From an uncultured Christensenella sp. (GTDB lineage Bacteria; Bacillota; Clostridia; Christensenellales; UBA1242): a stretch of 21,123 nucleotides of DNA. A program made the translations under genes and the position numbers. Of the stretch, positions 1 through 7,105 are shown piece after piece (the stretch's first letter is position 1; each line of letters begins with the position of its first letter). Location: assembly GCA_949295755.1 (NCBI GenBank), contig CASFMG010000026.1, positions 1-21,123 of the forward strand, in the 5' to 3' direction. The notes below the pieces were generated by a model, which worked only from the letters and a program-made list of their open reading frames with translations, searched no databases and was not told the origin of the DNA.

Positions 1-105
1 ATTGACAAACTAAAAGAATATATTTACTATTACAATAACGAAAGAATAATACTTAAACTGAAAATGAGTCCGGTAAAATACCGAACTCAAAATCAAATCA
101 TTTAG
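1..105 (+). CDS. IS3-family transposase (OrfB), C-terminal end only
   Basis: Frame 1 is open from the window edge to TAG at 103-105 and gives 34 residues. It includes YIYYYNNERI followed by LKLKMSPVKYRT, the typical C-terminus of the DDE integrase-type OrfB of the IS3/IS150 group (usual pattern YYNNERI-KLKGMSPVxYR). The glycine normally found before MSP is absent, so there may be a one-codon deletion, although the frame is intact. The catalytic core lies upstream of the window, so whether the enzyme is active cannot be judged. The family call is from recognised motif similarity only. Confidence 0.85.
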   Translation: MDKLKEYIYYYNNERIILKLKMSPVKYRTQNQII

Positions 106-139
106 TTAAATTTTTGTCCAACTTTTGGGGTGCACCCCA
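1..139 (+). mobile_element. Right end of an IS3-family insertion sequence
   Basis: Ten bases after the transposase stop, 115-139 holds the sort of terminal repeat seen at the right end of IS3/IS150-like elements: TGTCCAACTTTTGGGG followed by TGCACCCCA. The last 14 bases (126-139) are a perfect palindrome. The element therefore ends at about 139, just 72 bases before the next gene. The left end and the target duplication are outside the window, so the exact boundary is inferred. Confidence 0.72.
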
Positions 140-145
140 TTTTTG
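126..145 (+). terminator. Possible hairpin terminator at the IS end
   Basis: TGGGG (126-130) and CCCCA (135-139) can pair around a TGCA loop, followed by a T-run (140-144). The hairpin coincides with the IS terminal repeat and could stop transcription leaving the transposase gene before it enters the downstream operon. The stem is short, so the call is tentative. Confidence 0.35.
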
Positions 146-211
146 TAGAGAGTTTTTTTTGTTTTTATTTTTTTTTAATTTGTGTTAAACTACTAAAGTT
201 AAGGAAAAAAT

Positions 212-655
212 ATGCAATATATTTGTTTTGTTTGCGAAGGCAATACTTGTAGGTCGCCTTTTGCAGAAAAAATAATGAATAAATATTTAAAGCAAAATAA
301 CATTAGTGATTTTAAATGTTATTCTTGTGGGTTGAATGTTGATAAAAATTCAAACATAAATAATTATGTTGTTGAAATTTTAAAAAAATACAAGATAAAT
401 GTTAAATCACGAAAACCAAAACAACTCACAAAAACACTAACAAAAAAATATGATTTGTTTATCACAATGACAAAAAGTCAAAAACAATATATTGATGCAA
501 AAAATGTTTTTTCGTTTGGAGAAATGGTGTTTGGTGATGATATAGAAGACCCATACGGTGGAACAATTCAAGATTATATAAAAATGGCAAACACGATTGA
601 TATGTATTGTAAAAAACTTATTGAAAAAATTAAACTTATTAAGGAGAGATTATAA
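212..655 (+). CDS. ywlE: Low-molecular-weight protein phosphatase, YwlE-like (probable protein arginine phosphatase)
   Basis: The protein has 147 residues. The P-loop CEGNTCRS at residues 8-15 is the C-X5-R-S signature of low-molecular-weight phosphatases, with nucleophile Cys8 and phosphate-binding Arg14. DPYGGT near residue 113 supplies the general acid Asp. Thr at P-loop position 12 matches the Thr that, in Bacillus YwlE, favours phosphoarginine over phosphotyrosine, so an arginine phosphatase is the better guess; a tyrosine phosphatase remains possible. The protein would be cytoplasmic. The gene overlaps rpiB by one base, and ywlE-rpiB adjacency is also found in Bacillus, which supports the call. 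The start has a weak AAGGA site at 201-205. It is the first gene after the IS end; no convincing promoter is visible in 140-200. Confidence 0.85.
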   Translation: MQYICFVCEGNTCRSPFAEKIMNKYLKQNNISDFKCYSCGLNVDKNSNINNYVVEILKKYKINVKSRKPKQLTKTLTKKYDLFITMTKSQKQYIDAKNVFSFGEMVFGDDIEDPYGGTIQDYIKMANTIDMYCKKLIEKIKLIKERL

Positions 656-1083
656 TGATTATTCTTGCGTGCGACCACGCTGGTTATGAACTTAAAGAAC
701 AAATTAAGGCTTTTTTCCACAAGGAAAACATAACAACTATTGATGTTGGGACTTATTCTACCGAAAGGGTAGACTATCCAGATTTTGCAAAAGCAGGTAA
801 TTTAAAAGTTTTGGAAAACCCAAATAATATTGGAATTTATATTTGTGGAACAGGTATTGGAATGAGTATAATGGCAAACAGAAATCCAAAAATAAGGGCA
901 GCACTTTGCACAACAACAAAATTTGCCGAACTTGCCAGAAAACATAACGATGCTAATGTTTTGGTTCTTGCTGGTAGATTTACATCAAAAACAAAAGCAA
1001 TTTCAATTATTAAAGAATTTTTAACAACAAAGTTTGAAGGTGGCAGACATCTTAAACGGGTTAGAAAACTTAGTAGAGCATAA
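655..1083 (+). CDS. rpiB: Ribose-5-phosphate isomerase B
   Basis: This 142-residue protein interconverts ribose 5-phosphate and ribulose 5-phosphate in the non-oxidative pentose phosphate pathway. Visible family motifs are ACDHAGYELK at residues 5-14, CGTGIGMSIMANR at 64-76 with the catalytic Cys64, RAALC at 81-85, and RKHNDANVLVLAGR around the conserved His97-Asn98. The length and the C-terminal GGRHLKRV segment are normal for RpiB/LacAB enzymes. The start codon shares its A with the upstream stop (TAATG) and has a strong AAGGAGAG site at 641-648, so translation is probably coupled to the phosphatase gene. Confidence 0.95.
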   Translation: MIILACDHAGYELKEQIKAFFHKENITTIDVGTYSTERVDYPDFAKAGNLKVLENPNNIGIYICGTGIGMSIMANRNPKIRAALCTTTKFAELARKHNDANVLVLAGRFTSKTKAISIIKEFLTTKFEGGRHLKRVRKLSRA

Positions 1084-1093
1084 GGAGAAAATT

Positions 1094-1876
1094 ATGAATT
1101 TTCCAACTTTTTTGATTTTCAATTTAGACGATAAACTAAATATTAACCAACTTGCAAGTTATATTGGCGATAAATATACAAAATATCAAATTATTGTTGC
1201 ATCTACAAAATTTCACGAAAATGTATTTAATGTTGAAGAATTTGTTTTTGAAGAAAAAGACCAAGACAAAATTATAAATGCTTTAATGACAAAAGTGAAT
1301 GGCAATAAACTTGTTCTTGCACGAAAATTAGACAATGATAATTTTGAAGAACTTGTAAAATTGGAACAAAGTTTAAAACACGAAAATCAAATTGCAAAAA
1401 TAAAAAAAGAAAGAAACAAAGTGTCAAGTTTTTTATTTGATTTATTTAATAAAATAATAACATTTATTTTTGGTTATACTTTTTATGACTGCAATATCTG
1501 TTGTATGGCGTTTGCAAATGTTCCACTTGAAGTTATGAAAGTTATGGATAATTGTTCACTTTACACAAAGGTAAATAAGTGGAATGGTATAAATTTTGTT
1601 GATGTTGACGCAAAATTAAATTCAAAAGTGCATTTTAAACCAAAAATTCTAAAAAATATTATATTTGTGGCATTGTCAATTTTTATAATTGCTGGTGCAA
1701 TACTAAGTTGGATATTTGTTGAATATATACAAAATCAATTTTTATTGCAACTGCTTTTGGTGTTTGTAATTGTTGTTTGTTTATATGTGGTTTGCGTTGA
1801 AATTTTAAGTATTTATGTAAAAAAACAAATTGGCGATAATATATTTGACAAAGCAAAAATTATGAATAAAAATTAG
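1094..1876 (+). CDS. Degenerate glycosyltransferase-2-like protein with two C-terminal membrane segments
   Basis: The start chosen is ATG 1094, which has AAGGAGA at 1082-1088 and follows the rpiB stop; an in-frame ATG at 1034 would overlap rpiB by 50 bases and has no such site. The product has 260 residues. The soluble part (1-185) resembles in outline the GT-A domain of GtrB/DPM1-like family 2 enzymes: an LVLARKLDND segment (73-82) where these have a 'G-R' strand, then LFDLFNKIITFIFGY (114-128), which looks like the helix before the acceptor site. Two hydrophobic stretches follow at about 189-211 and 217-240, as in GtrB. The usual N-terminal YNE motif and the DxD metal site are not visible, so it may be catalytically inactive or a distant family. 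Function unknown; the fold assignment is an inference. Confidence 0.5.
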   Translation: MNFPTFLIFNLDDKLNINQLASYIGDKYTKYQIIVASTKFHENVFNVEEFVFEEKDQDKIINALMTKVNGNKLVLARKLDNDNFEELVKLEQSLKHENQIAKIKKERNKVSSFLFDLFNKIITFIFGYTFYDCNICCMAFANVPLEVMKVMDNCSLYTKVNKWNGINFVDVDAKLNSKVHFKPKILKNIIFVALSIFIIAGAILSWIFVEYIQNQFLLQLLLVFVIVVCLYVVCVEILSIYVKKQIGDNIFDKAKIMNKN

Positions 1877-1918
1877 TTATGTTAGTCTTATTTGACTTAA
1901 TATAAAAAAGGAGAAATT

Positions 1919-2932
1919 ATGGAAAAAATAAAAGTTGGAATAAACGGTTTTGGAAGAATTGGCAGGCTTGTTTTAAGAGCAATTTGCAAAAGAGATGATG
2001 TTGAATGTGTTGCGATAAACGACCCATTTTTAACTGTGGACTATGCAATGTATTTGTTTGAATATGATAGCATTCACGGTAAATTTAAAGGCGATGTTTA
2101 TGTTGACGGAGATTATTTGGTTGTAAACGGAAATAAAATTAAATTCTTTGCAGAAAAAGAACCTTTAAATATACCTTGGGGACAAGTTGGAGCAGAATAT
2201 ATTGCAGAAGCAACAGGTGTGTTTACATCGTATGAAAAGGCAAAAGCACATCTTGATGCAGGAGCAAAAAAAGTAGTTGTAACTGCTCCGGGCAAAGAAA
2301 TGCCAATGTTTGTTATGGGTGTTAATCACAACTTTTATACAAAAGATATGAATGTTGTTTCAAATGCAAGTTGTACAACAAACTGCTTGGCACCACTTGT
2401 AAAAGTTGTAAATGATAAGTTTGGAATTAGTGAAGGACTTATGACAACTGTTCACTCAACAACAGCAACACAACTCACCGTTGATGGTTCTTCTAAAAAA
2501 GATTGGAGAGGTGGAAGGGCAGCATCTTATAATATTATTCCATCAACAACAGGTGCAGCCAAAGCAGTTGGCGAAGTTATACCAAGTTTAAAAGGTAAAC
2601 TGACAGGTATGAGTTTTAGAGTTCCAACACTTAATGTTAGCGTTGTTGACCTTACTTGCAATTTAAAGACAGAAACAACATACGATGAAATTGTTGAAGC
2701 AATTAAAGAAAGTGCTAAAGGTGAACTTAAAGGTATTTTAGACTATACCGATGAGCCTGTGGTTTCTAGTGATTTTATTGGCGATGAACACACTTCAATA
2801 TTTGATATTAAAGCAGGTATTATGCTTTCGCCAACTTTTGTTAAACTTGTCGCTTGGTATGATAACGAATGGGGTTATTCTAATAAAGTTGTTGACCTTA
2901 TTAGGCATATGAATAAAGTTGATAAAATGTAA
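1919..2932 (+). CDS. gap: Glyceraldehyde-3-phosphate dehydrogenase (phosphorylating, NAD type)
   Basis: This is the glycolytic enzyme that oxidises glyceraldehyde 3-phosphate to 1,3-bisphosphoglycerate. Its 337 residues are normal length. GINGFGRIGRL at residues 8-18 is the Rossmann nucleotide loop, AINDPF at 33-38 contains the Asp expected for NAD preference, SNASCTTNC at 148-156 holds the catalytic Cys152, and His179 sits in TTVHS. The segment TTATQLTVDG (181-190) followed by KDWRGGRAAS is the pattern of the enterobacterial GapA and eukaryotic GapC class, not the TGDQ/TNDQ pattern common in Firmicutes. AAAAGGAGAAATT precedes the ATG. It is the last gene of its operon and is followed at once by a terminator. 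Confidence 0.97.
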   Translation: MEKIKVGINGFGRIGRLVLRAICKRDDVECVAINDPFLTVDYAMYLFEYDSIHGKFKGDVYVDGDYLVVNGNKIKFFAEKEPLNIPWGQVGAEYIAEATGVFTSYEKAKAHLDAGAKKVVVTAPGKEMPMFVMGVNHNFYTKDMNVVSNASCTTNCLAPLVKVVNDKFGISEGLMTTVHSTTATQLTVDGSSKKDWRGGRAASYNIIPSTTGAAKAVGEVIPSLKGKLTGMSFRVPTLNVSVVDLTCNLKTETTYDEIVEAIKESAKGELKGILDYTDEPVVSSDFIGDEHTSIFDIKAGIMLSPTFVKLVAWYDNEWGYSNKVVDLIRHMNKVDKM

Positions 2933-2962
2933 AAAACTCTACCAAATTTGTAGAGTTTTTTT
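2931..2962. terminator. Bidirectional intrinsic terminator between gap and dtd
   Basis: AAAAAACTCTAC (2931-2942) pairs with GTAGAGTTTTTTT (2950-2962) around a 7-base loop. It has an A-run on one side and a T-run on the other, so it can end both the gap transcript and the convergent dtd transcript (dtd stop at 2972-2974). Confidence 0.9.
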
Positions 2963-2971
2963 GTTGCTTTT

Positions 2972-3430
2972 TTAAGTTATATAATTTGGGTTAGAGTATT
3001 CTTCAAGTAAAAACGTTCCCGGTCCGACTGCTGTTAGTTCTATGTCCATATGTGTTCTAAATACTCCTGTTACCGTTTTAACATATTTGTTTAGTTCATC
3101 TCTTAGTTTTAAATATATCTTTTCGGCAATTTCGGGTTTTGCTGAATGTGTAAAGTCGGGACGGTTTGTATTTTTGGTTCTACCATATAATGTAAAATTG
3201 CTAACAAGCATAATTTGTCCGTTTACTTTTGTTATATCGTTGTTCATCTTATCATTTTCATCTCTAAAAATGCGTAATTTTACTATTTTTTGTGCAAAAT
3301 GCTCCACCATTTCTAGTGTGTCTGTTTCGTGCACGCCAAACAAAACAAGAAGTCCGTTTTGAATTTCACTATATTTTTTGCCTTCGCTATAAAGTGTGCA
3401 ATTTTTAACTTTTTCTATTACTGCTCTCAT
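2972..3430 (-). CDS. dtd: D-aminoacyl-tRNA deacylase
   Basis: The enzyme removes D-amino acids (and glycine mischarged on tRNA-Ala) from tRNA in the cytoplasm. The 152-residue protein opens with MRAVIEKVKNC and shows KIVKLRIF (48-55), SNFTLYG (77-83) and the C-terminal VGPGT (135-139) containing the Gly-Pro pair of the chirality pocket. The family's SQFTLYG has an Asn in place of the Gln here, a conservative change. The protein is slightly longer than usual at the C-terminus. The start overlaps the cdd stop by three bases, so it is the last gene of a four-gene minus-strand operon. Confidence 0.93.
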   Translation of the reverse strand: MRAVIEKVKNCTLYSEGKKYSEIQNGLLVLFGVHETDTLEMVEHFAQKIVKLRIFRDENDKMNNDITKVNGQIMLVSNFTLYGRTKNTNRPDFTHSAKPEIAEKIYLKLRDELNKYVKTVTGVFRTHMDIELTAVGPGTFLLEEYSNPNYIT

Positions 3431-3822
3431 TTTATATCCTTTTGTGTAAAATTATGTGGCAACAAATCTTCTAATTTATAAATTTTGTAATCATTTTCAT
3501 TTTTTGCAACAACAATTTCCATATCGTTTGAAAATTCTGCCATTACCTGTCTACAAATTCCACAAGGGAAGGTATAATCACCGCTTTGTGAAACTATTGC
3601 AATACAAACAATTTCTTTGTCGTTATTCATTATTGCACTATCTATTGCCACTCTCTCGGCACAAATGGTTGCACCAAAGGTTGCATTTTCTATATTTGCA
3701 CCAACATATGTGTTGTTTGACTTTGTCAAAACACAAGCACCAACTTTGAAATTAGAGTAGGGGGAGTATGAAAACTTTAGTGCATTTTGCGCTTTTTGTA
3801 TTAGTTGTTTATAATTTATCAT
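3427..3822 (-). CDS. cdd: Cytidine deaminase
   Basis: This zinc enzyme of pyrimidine salvage converts cytidine and deoxycytidine to uridine and deoxyuridine. The 131-residue protein contains YSPYSNFKVGA (19-29), NIENATFG (43-50), the zinc and proton-shuttle motif CAE at 54-56 and PCGICRQ at 86-92 with the two other zinc cysteines (87 and 90). Length is normal for the homotetrameric bacterial type. The site AAAGGAAA lies before ATG 3822. The stop is TGA and is shared with the dtd start region. It follows the GGGtGRT gene by nine bases and is co-directional, so it is probably co-transcribed. Confidence 0.95.
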   Translation of the reverse strand: MINYKQLIQKAQNALKFSYSPYSNFKVGACVLTKSNNTYVGANIENATFGATICAERVAIDSAIMNNDKEIVCIAIVSQSGDYTFPCGICRQVMAEFSNDMEIVVAKNENDYKIYKLEDLLPHNFTQKDIK

Positions 3823-3831
3823 AATTTTCCT

Positions 3832-4830
3832 TTATTTATTTAAAACTTCACTAACTTTGCAAGCAACGGCAACGGTTGCTCCAACTATTGGATTGTTACC
3901 CATTCCAATAAATCCCATCATTTCAACGTGAGCAGGAACGGACGAACTGCCTGCAAACTGTGCATCGCAGTGCATTCTGCCCATTGTGTCGGTTAGTCCA
4001 TAACTTGCAGGACCTGCCATAACATTATCAGGGTGAAGTGTTCTGCCTGTTCCACCACCAGATGCAACAGAGAAATATGTTTTATTGTGGTCATAGCACC
4101 ATTTTTTATATGTTCCTGCAACAGGGTGTTGAAATCTTACAGGGTTTGTTGAGTTGCCTGTAATTGAAACATCAACATTTTCTAGTTTCATAATTTCAAC
4201 GCCTTCCATAACATCGTATGCACCATACACTTTTACATTTTTCTTTTCGGTGTTTGAAAATGATTTTTCTTCTAGTACTTTTAAAGTGTGTTTTTGGTGG
4301 TCATATTCAGTTGAAACATAGGTAAAGCCGTTTATTCGGGCAATTATATATGCTGCGTCTTTGCCTAGTCCGTTTAATATAACTTTAAGTGGAGTTTTTC
4401 TTACTTTGTTTGCAGTTCTAACAATTCCCATTGCACCTTCGGCTGCTGCAAAACTTTCGTGACCTGCTAAAAAGCAAAAGCATTTTGTGTTTTCACTAAG
4501 AAGCATACTCGCTAAATTGCCGTGGCCTATTCCAATTTGTCGCTCGTCTGCAACGCTTCCTTCCAAACAAAAGGCTTGAAGTCCAACACCTATATATTTT
4601 GCTGCTTCTTCGGCACTTTTAGCATTTTGTGTTAGGGCAATAGCACAACCGAGTTCGTATGCCCAAACGGCATCATCAAAGCAAATTGGTTGTATGCCTT
4701 TTACAATTTGTTCTATGTTTATCCCATTATCTTCACAAATCTTTCTTGCAGTTGACAAATCTTTTATGTTGTATTTATTTAGTGTTTCTTTTACAGAGTG
4801 TTCTTTTTTGCCTAGATTAAATTTTTCCAT
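3832..4830 (-). CDS. GGGtGRT-family protein (conserved, function unknown)
   Basis: The 332-residue protein carries the family-naming motif ASGGGTGRTLHPDN around residues 257-270, with FQHPVAGTYKKW just before it and a C-terminal GFIGMGNNPIVGATVAVACK. This family is found in anaerobic bacteria and has no established biochemical role. The gene starts three bases after the stop of the upstream cysteine-rich scaffold-like gene, whose end contains this gene's AAAGGAG site, so the two are translationally coupled. The tight pairing suggests a joint role, perhaps with an iron-sulfur or metal cofactor, but that is inference. No signal peptide or membrane segment is seen, so a cytoplasmic location is likely. 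Confidence 0.88.
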   Translation of the reverse strand: MEKFNLGKKEHSVKETLNKYNIKDLSTARKICEDNGINIEQIVKGIQPICFDDAVWAYELGCAIALTQNAKSAEEAAKYIGVGLQAFCLEGSVADERQIGIGHGNLASMLLSENTKCFCFLAGHESFAAAEGAMGIVRTANKVRKTPLKVILNGLGKDAAYIIARINGFTYVSTEYDHQKHTLKVLEEKSFSNTEKKNVKVYGAYDVMEGVEIMKLENVDVSITGNSTNPVRFQHPVAGTYKKWCYDHNKTYFSVASGGGTGRTLHPDNVMAGPASYGLTDTMGRMHCDAQFAGSSSVPAHVEMMGFIGMGNNPIVGATVAVACKVSEVLNK

Positions 4831-4833
4831 AAA

Positions 4834-5505
4834 TTACTCCTTTCTTGGATTGATGTATTTTACGGCATCGCTATATCTTCCGTAGCGTTTTGTCGACTTT
4901 TCTTTTGCTTCTTTATAATCTGTGCCGTTTTCTAGCATTTGCATCAAATTACCAAGATTAACATATTCATAGCCTATTATTTCACTGTTTTCGTCTAGTG
5001 CGAGTTTTGTTATATATCCTTCGGTTAAATTTAAGTATCTTGGACCAATTTTATTATTTGCGTAAACTGTTGAAACTGCACTTGTAAGGTTTTTGCCCAA
5101 GTCTTCAAGGGCAGAACCAACACTTAATCCACCTTGAGAAAATGCTGATTGACTTCTTCCATAAACAAGTTGCAAAAAAACTTGTTTCATTGCGTCATTT
5201 ATTGCATCGCAAACAAGGTCGGTGTTTAGTGCTTCGAGTAGTGTTTTTCCTATTAGTATTTCGCCAGCCATTGCAGCAGAGTGTGTCATTCCTGTGCAAC
5301 CTATTGTTTCAACAAGTGCTTCTTTTATTATTCCGTCTTTAACATTTAATGTAAGTTTGCAAGTTCCTTGTTGTGGTGCACACTTGCCACAACCGTGAGA
5401 AAAACCACAAATATCTTTTATTTCTTTTGACTGAATCCATTTGCCTTCTTCTGGAATTGGAGAACTGCCACGACTTTTTAAACATTTAACACATTCAATA
5501 TTCAT
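4834..5505 (-). CDS. NifU/SufU-like iron-sulfur scaffold-type protein paired with GGGtGRT
   Basis: ATG 5505 is chosen because AAAAGGAG lies 6-7 bases upstream; an in-frame upstream start at 5556 falls inside the promoter. The product has 223 residues. It is cysteine-rich at the N-terminus: Cys5 and Cys8 (CVKC), Cys33, Cys39, Cys42 and Cys49 in a zinc- or cluster-like arrangement, then ETIGCTGMTHSAAMAGE (66-82) with Cys70, which resembles the conserved GC segment of NifU-N/SufU and TSCPD-type domains, followed by LIGKTLLEAL. No membrane part is seen. It is the promoter-proximal gene of the operon with the GGGtGRT protein, cdd and dtd. A scaffold role for a metal cluster is likely from the fold but the client is unknown. 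Confidence 0.8.
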   Translation of the reverse strand: MNIECVKCLKSRGSSPIPEEGKWIQSKEIKDICGFSHGCGKCAPQQGTCKLTLNVKDGIIKEALVETIGCTGMTHSAAMAGEILIGKTLLEALNTDLVCDAINDAMKQVFLQLVYGRSQSAFSQGGLSVGSALEDLGKNLTSAVSTVYANNKIGPRYLNLTEGYITKLALDENSEIIGYEYVNLGNLMQMLENGTDYKEAKEKSTKRYGRYSDAVKYINPRKE

Positions 5506-5527
5506 ATAAACTCCTTTTAACCTTGTT

Positions 5528-5556
5528 AGTATACGATATTTTGTTTCTATTAACAA
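5528..5556 (-). promoter_or_regulatory. Sigma-A promoter of the scaffold-GGGtGRT-cdd-dtd operon
   Basis: On the minus strand, -35 TTGTTA (5556-5551) and -10 TATACT (5533-5528) are separated by 17 bases. The start site would lie near 5521, giving a short leader with the AAGGAG site before ATG 5505. Confidence 0.75.
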
Positions 5557-5594
5557 ATCTTTTAATCTTTTTATTTTTTAGCAAGCGTTTTTTG

Positions 5595-5623
5595 TTGACA
5601 AAAATTGTTTTATGTAATAACAT
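5595..5623 (+). promoter_or_regulatory. Promoter of the T-box tyrS operon
   Basis: A perfect -35 TTGACA (5595-5600) is followed after 17 bases by TAACAT (5618-5623). The start site would be near 5630, just upstream of the T-box stem I. It is divergent from the minus-strand promoter at 5528-5556. Confidence 0.7.
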
Positions 5624-5629
5624 AATTTT

Positions 5630-5842
5630 GCTTGTGATGATAAAAACCAAGTAGGCACATTATGGGCAATCAGAGAAAAATCGGTTGGTGAAAGATTTTC
5701 AAAGTTTTGTGCTGAATTACACTTTTGGAGCAGGTCGCGTGTTTTGGCGTAAAAAAAACAAATAAGGCAAGTTTCTTGCAAAATAAGGTGGTACCACGAA
5801 CAGCACATTCGTCCTTATGATGATGTGCTTATTTTGTTTTTA
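5630..5842 (+). promoter_or_regulatory. Tyrosine-specific T-box riboswitch upstream of tyrS
   Basis: The leader senses uncharged tRNA-Tyr. The signature T-box sequence AAGGTGGTACCACG is at 5785-5798; its TGGT (5789-5792) would pair with the ACCA end of uncharged tRNA. The apical GGTTGGTG (5683-5690) is the usual GNTG-type loop, enclosed by GAAAATC/GATTTTC-type pairing. After it comes GCTGAAT then TAC at 5718-5720, a tyrosine codon in the usual specifier position, which matches the downstream gene. ATAAGG (5783-5788) can pair with CCTTAT (5813-5818) as the antiterminator, mutually exclusive with the terminator hairpin. Confidence 0.93.
5802..5840 (+). terminator. T-box regulated terminator
   Basis: AGCACAT (5802-5808) pairs with ATGTGCT (5823-5829), followed by a T-rich tract. 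It should form when tRNA-Tyr is charged and be replaced by the antiterminator when it is uncharged. Confidence 0.82.
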
Positions 5843-5854
5843 TAGGAGAGAATT

Positions 5855-7105
5855 ATGGTAGACACAAATTTATTTAACACACTTAAAGAAAGAGGTCTTT
5901 TGTATCAATGTACAGATGAAGAAAAATTAAAAAAATTACTTGAAAGTGGAAAACCAATAACACTATACGAAGGTACTGACCCAACGGCAGATAGTTTACA
6001 CATTGGACATTGTGTGCCATATTGTATTTTAAGAAGATTTCAAAAGGCAGGACACAAAGTTATTGTTCTAATGGGTGGTGCAACTGCTTGTATTGGCGAC
6101 CCTAGTGGTAAAAGTGAAATACGAAAAGTTATGAACAAAGAAACTATAAACAAAAACATAGAAAAAATAAAAAATTCACTAAAAATATTTTTAGATTTTG
6201 ACGGCGATAATCCTGCAATTATTGTAAACAACAGTGATTGGTTTAACTCTTTTAGTTACATTGATTTTATGCGAGAAATTGGTATTCATTTTAATGTAAA
6301 CAAAATGCTGTCTAACGAAATATATTCAAAAAGAATTGAAGAAGGTGGACTGACATTTTTTGAAATGGGCTATATGCTTATGCAGGCATATGATTTTATT
6401 GAACTAAACAAAAAATATGGTTGCACACTTCAATATGGTGGTGGCGACCAGTGGGGAAACATTGTTGCAGGTGTTGAACTTCAAAGAAAACTCAATTTTG
6501 CATATGGAACAAGCATAGATTTGGTTGGTGCTACTAATCCACTTCTTTTAACTCCAGATGGTAAAAAAATGGGAAAAACAGAAAGGGGAGCAATTTGGAT
6601 AGATAAAGATAAAATTTCAGCATACGATTTTTATCAAGGTGTATATCAAACTCCTGATGCCTGCGTTGAAATGATGTTTGCTCTCTTTACTGATGTTGAT
6701 ATGAAAACTGTTAAAAAACTTATTAGTGAAGATATTGTAAATGCAAAAAAAGTTTTATCTTTTGAAGTTACAAAGTTTATTCGTGGAGAAGATGATGCAA
6801 TAAAAGCACAAGAAGCCTCGCAGGCACTTTTTAATGGACAAGGCAATTTGGATAATGTTCCAACTTTTGAAGTTGGTGAGTGTGATTTGTCTAGTGGTAT
6901 ACCGGTTACTGATTTGTTTACATCTTGTGGACTTGTTTCTTCAAAGAGTGAAGTTAGAAGATTGTGTGCTCAATCGGGTATACTTGTAAACGATGAAAAA
7001 ATAACCGATTTTAATAAAAAAATATGTTTGTGCGACTTAAAAGATAATTGCATCATATTAAAAAAAGGTAAAAAGAATTTTATTAAAGTTATAGTAAAAA
7101 AATAA
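5855..7105 (+). CDS. tyrS: Tyrosyl-tRNA synthetase
   Basis: This cytoplasmic class I synthetase attaches tyrosine to tRNA-Tyr. The 416-residue length is typical. The HIGH motif is at residues 49-52 (LHIGH), GGGDQWGN at 195-202 contributes to the tyrosine pocket, and KMGKT at 238-242 is the KMSKS equivalent. The C-terminal part from about residue 350 (SSKSEVRRLCAQSGILVN) is an S4-type RNA-binding domain. TAGGAGAG at 5842-5849 precedes the ATG. Expression is under the tyrosine T-box. Its TAA overlaps the next gene's ATG by one base, so tyrS heads a four-gene unit with yigZ, recX and acpS. Confidence 0.97.
   Translation: MVDTNLFNTLKERGLLYQCTDEEKLKKLLESGKPITLYEGTDPTADSLHIGHCVPYCILRRFQKAGHKVIVLMGGATACIGDPSGKSEIRKVMNKETINKNIEKIKNSLKIFLDFDGDNPAIIVNNSDWFNSFSYIDFMREIGIHFNVNKMLSNEIYSKRIEEGGLTFFEMGYMLMQAYDFIELNKKYGCTLQYGGGDQWGNIVAGVELQRKLNFAYGTSIDLVGATNPLLLTPDGKKMGKTERGAIWIDKDKISAYDFYQGVYQTPDACVEMMFALFTDVDMKTVKKLISEDIVNAKKVLSFEVTKFIRGEDDAIKAQEASQALFNGQGNLDNVPTFEVGECDLSSGIPVTDLFTSCGLVSSKSEVRRLCAQSGILVNDEKITDFNKKICLCDLKDNCIILKKGKKNFIKVIVKK

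Noticed and set aside
1034..1093. In-frame upstream ATG for the membrane protein at 1094
   Set aside because: It would overlap rpiB by 50 bases and lacks a ribosome binding site, while ATG 1094 has AAGGAGA at the right distance.
2113..2295. Minus-strand open frame inside gap
   Set aside because: It lies fully within a conserved gene with no ribosome binding site or recognisable protein; the same applies to the other antisense frames inside tyrS, obgE and recX.
5578..5808. Minus-strand open frame across the T-box
   Set aside because: The region is a tRNA-sensing leader on the plus strand; the predicted protein has no recognisable features.
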